Of a DNA stretch of 64,000 nucleotides, positions 61,635 through 64,000 are shown one piece after another (the first letter of the stretch is position 1; each line of letters begins with the position of its first letter). Below the pieces are notes generated by a model. That model was not told where the DNA came from and did no database searches. It worked only from the letters and a program-made list of their open reading frames with translations. A program made the translations under genes and the position numbers. The stretch is from Sphingomonas faeni (GTDB lineage: Bacteria; Pseudomonadota; Alphaproteobacteria; Sphingomonadales; Sphingomonadaceae): the NCBI RefSeq assembly GCF_030817315.1, contig NZ_JAUSZF010000001.1:2933001-2997000 (forward strand). The letters run 5' to 3'.

Positions 61635-61687
61635 GACCGTCATTCCGCCTTCACACCTGACCGATCCAACATAGGAAGACCAAGATA

Positions 61688-62803
61688 ATGCACGCAAAAG
61701 GGGTAATACGCACGCTGATGGCCGGAACGGCCGCTGTCGTGTCGTTCGGAACCGCATCGGCACAGACCGCGCCGCCACCCGCCGGCACCACTGCCGGCAC
61801 GACGATCACCAACACCGCGCTGGCGAGCTACACCGTCAACGGCGTGGAACAGACCGCCGAGTCGAACGCCGCGTCGTTCGTCGTCGATCTGAAGGCCAAC
61901 CTGACCGTAGCGCCACTGGCTGGAAACACGCCTGTCGCGATCGGAGAGGCCGACGCGGTGTTGAAGTTCACCGTCACCAACAACACCAACGGAACCCAGG
62001 ACTTCATCCTGTCGTCCGTACAAAGCCTCATTGGCGGTATCTTCACGGGGGATAACTTCGACGTCGGCAACATACGGATCGTCGTCGATTCGGATGGCAA
62101 CAACACGTACACCAGTGCCGATACCGCGACCTACATCAACGAACTCCCGGCGGACCAGACCAGGACCGTCTTCATCGTTGCGAACGTTCCTGCCGATCAG
62201 CAGGCGGCACTCGCCACCGTCACGCTGGTGGCGCAGATCGCTGCGGGCGGCGACGCAACGCAGCAGGGCGATGCGCTGGTATCGAACGGCCTCGCCGCCA
62301 ACCGTGACGGCGTGGTCGACGTGGTCTTTGCCGACAATGATTCGGGCTTCGGCGACCTCGCATTCAACGGATACGGCCGTTCGACGCTTGCGTACGAGAT
62401 CACGACCCGCAACGTGGAACTCTCGATCGCGAAATCGTCGACGGTCATCTCCGACCCGGTCAACGACATCGGGTTTCCGAAGGCCATTCCCGGTGCGATC
62501 GTGCGCTATTGTCTGATCGTGAGAAACGCGACGACGTTGACCCCGGCGCGCAACGTCAACCTGACCGATCTCATTCCCGCCAATACGACGTATGAAGCCA
62601 ACTCGATCACGGTCGGCGGCATCGGGCTCGGCAACGAGTGCGTGCTGGACGGCCTCCCGCTGAGCGACGCCGGTGGGACGGTATTGCCGTTGAGCGGCAT
62701 CACCGGATCGTACGACGCGACTGCCCGGAAGGTGAGTGTGACGATCCCGACGGTGACCTCGCTGCTACCGGTCGCCGCCAGCTTCCGCGTGAAGATCAAC
62801 TAA
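61688..62803 (+). CDS. secreted DUF11-like protein
   Basis: 371 residues. Signal peptide 'MAGTAAVVSFGTASAQ', then tandem beta-rich domains: 'TTAGTTITNTALASYTVNGVEQTAESNAASFVVDLKANLTVAP', 'VLKFTVTNNTNGTQDFILSSV', 'VVDSDGNNTYTSADTATYINELPADQTRTVFIVANVPADQ', 'LSIAKSSTVISDPVNDIGFPKAIPGAIVRYCLIVRNATTLTPARNVNLTDLIPANTTYEANSITVGG' (a clear DUF11 unit). It ends without an anchor motif. AGGAAG precedes the ATG. Same strand and style as its neighbours, so a shared surface or extracellular matrix role is inferred. Confidence 0.8.
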   Translation: MHAKGVIRTLMAGTAAVVSFGTASAQTAPPPAGTTAGTTITNTALASYTVNGVEQTAESNAASFVVDLKANLTVAPLAGNTPVAIGEADAVLKFTVTNNTNGTQDFILSSVQSLIGGIFTGDNFDVGNIRIVVDSDGNNTYTSADTATYINELPADQTRTVFIVANVPADQQAALATVTLVAQIAAGGDATQQGDALVSNGLAANRDGVVDVVFADNDSGFGDLAFNGYGRSTLAYEITTRNVELSIAKSSTVISDPVNDIGFPKAIPGAIVRYCLIVRNATTLTPARNVNLTDLIPANTTYEANSITVGGIGLGNECVLDGLPLSDAGGTVLPLSGITGSYDATARKVSVTIPTVTSLLPVAASFRVKIN

Positions 62804-62887
62804 ACCCGCCGCTCGCGGTCCCCGTCCCTCGATAAGGAACGACCGATCCCGGCGCGTGTCGCGACGCGCGCCGGGAGACGACCCTTG

Positions 62888-64000
62888 ATGTCCAGCCTCC
62901 GCCGCCTCTCGCGCCTTTGCGCGCTGGTTCTGACGATCCTGTTCGGGCTCGTGATCGGCTGCCTGCCGGTCGCGGCGCAGACTGGTGGCCAAACGCGTAT
63001 CCAGAATACCGCGACGCTGTCGTTCGACGATTCGGACAGCGAATCGGGCGTTCGCACCGTGACCTCGAACATGGTTTCGCTCGACGTGAACCGCGCCAAG
63101 CGGCCGACGACGCTGACGTTTCGCCTGCCGCCGCCAAATTTCGCGATGACCGGCGCGGTGTGCCAGACCGCGCCGACGCTTCTCTTCACGCCGGCGCCGA
63201 TCGACGCCGCGACCTATGCCGCGTCGTCCCCGATCGCGACCATCGACATCTATGCCGACATGATCCTGGTCCTCGACAACCAGGCCGGCAACCGCGATCC
63301 CGACGTGCGCGAAACCGCGATCATCGCGGTCGAGGTCGGCACCATCCAGACCACGCTGACGCTGACCGAGACGGCGGTCGCCAGCGGCATCTTCGCCGGC
63401 GGCATCCCTGCGGTCGCGACTGGCAAGCATCCCGAACTCGCCGCCTGCGACATCCGCAACCAGCGCGGCGCGGCGATCACGCTGAGTTTCGCCGAGGATG
63501 GCTACAGCCTGTCGTCGACGGCATCGCTGTTGATCGACCCGGCCGGCTACACCTTCGATTCGCGCACCGGCGCGTTGGTCGATGGCACCGTCATGTCGTT
63601 GGTCGACGAGACCGGACAGCCCGCGACGGTATTCGGCGACGATGGTACGAGCCGCTATCCCTCCACCGTCGTCACCGGCGAAGCCGTCACCGACGCCAGC
63701 GGCCGCGTCTATCCGGGCGAGACGGGGCGATATCGTTTCCCGCTGACCGCGCCCGGCCGGTATTTCCTGAAGGTAGCACCACCCGGCACCTATACCGCGC
63801 CATCGACCGTCGACCGCGCGACGCTGGCCGCGCTGAAGGACCCGCAGGGGCGGCCCTATATTCTCAACGACACGAGTTTCGGCGCATCGCTGACGCTGTC
63901 GACGCCCGAGCCGTTCGCCGCCGACATTCCGCTCGACAGCCCCGGCGCGGGGACTTTGCTGCTGACCAAGACGGCGTCGGTGCGTGAGGCGTCGCCGGGG
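62888..64000 (+). CDS. large secreted repeat-domain protein, cut by window end
   Basis: At least 371 residues, continuing beyond 64000. It has a signal peptide ('LTILFGLVIGCLPVAAQT'), then 'TRIQNTATLSFDDSDSESGVRTVTSNMVSLDVNRAKRPTTLTFRLPPPNF' and beta-rich blocks ('IATIDIYADMILVLDNQAGNRDPDVRETAIIAVEVGTIQTTLTLTETAVASGIFAGGIP'). Next is an SD-repeat-B-like/Cna-type unit ('GTVMSLVDETGQPATVFGDDGTSRYPSTVVTGEAVTDASGRVYPGETGRYRFPLTAPGRYFLKVAPPGTY'). The last visible residues 'GTLLLTKTASVREASPG' start another DUF11 unit. It is the largest member of the cluster and could be its surface anchor or end in a barrel. This is not visible here. Confidence 0.75.
   Translation, partial: MSSLRRLSRLCALVLTILFGLVIGCLPVAAQTGGQTRIQNTATLSFDDSDSESGVRTVTSNMVSLDVNRAKRPTTLTFRLPPPNFAMTGAVCQTAPTLLFTPAPIDAATYAASSPIATIDIYADMILVLDNQAGNRDPDVRETAIIAVEVGTIQTTLTLTETAVASGIFAGGIPAVATGKHPELAACDIRNQRGAAITLSFAEDGYSLSSTASLLIDPAGYTFDSRTGALVDGTVMSLVDETGQPATVFGDDGTSRYPSTVVTGEAVTDASGRVYPGETGRYRFPLTAPGRYFLKVAPPGTYTAPSTVDRATLAALKDPQGRPYILNDTSFGASLTLSTPEPFAADIPLDSPGAGTLLLTKTASVREASPG

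Overview
The window is about 64 kb of GC-rich chromosomal DNA that reads as a sphingomonad (Alphaproteobacteria, Sphingomonadales). The basis is codon usage, the leuS-lptE-holA order with a DUF3576 lipoprotein upstream, the imuA-imuB-dnaE2 cassette, two alphaproteobacterial LexA boxes (GTTC-N7-GTTC) and several families of paired-palindrome repeats. No phage, IS element, CRISPR array or rRNA was seen. One tRNA (Gly-GCC) is present.

Layout. 1-4.2 kb (minus): DUF3576 lipoprotein, leuS, lptE, holA (cut by the window edge). 4.5-7.3 kb: outer-membrane-like protein, repeat-truncated thiE-like gene, yggS, HAD phosphatase. 7.4-12.3 kb (minus): ElyC/YdcF protein, ribA, xth, lolA, OprB porin. 12.5-16.2 kb: ftsK divergent from a UbiH-type hydroxylase. 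16.3-23.2 kb: hydrolase, CitMHS transporter, OprO/P porin and orphan binding protein, divergent from a TctD/TctE-like two-component pair. 23.5-27.0 kb: LOV-HWE kinase, small protein, single-domain response regulator, small acidic protein, class I amidotransferase. 27.1-33.7 kb (minus): penicillin-acylase-type hydrolase, ABC ATPase, FtsX-type permease and AttH/CrtC-like lipocalin. 33.8-39.8 kb: tRNA-Gly and the SOS mutasome imuA-imuB-dnaE2. 40-45.6 kb: CnoX-like thioredoxin, Lon-N protein, Trm112, an aldolase/alpha-hydroxyacid oxidase pair beside a Crp/Fnr regulator, DUF72. 45.7-50.9 kb: mitofilin-like/hemD/hemC (minus), tsaD, gpsA, mmcB. 51-56.2 kb: ankyrin protein, SCO, YcgN, YgjP-type metallopeptidase, PBP1A, msrB. 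56.2-59 kb (minus): type III PKS, methyltransferase, FAD oxidoreductase. 59.4-64 kb: MarR-like regulator and four secreted DUF11-like proteins, the last cut by the edge.

The most unusual sequence-level features are two palindromic repeat elements carried in frame inside the essential leuS and the SOS polymerase dnaE2, and a further repeat that supplies the C-terminus of a thiE-like gene. hemC and one DUF11-like gene each carry an apparent one-base insertion in a G/C triplet, and hemD reads without a stop into a mitofilin-like protein. These three could be real or assembly errors. The best candidates for under-described systems are the DUF11-like secreted-protein operon with its AT-rich flanks and the citrate-type locus that pairs an orphan binding protein with TctDE.
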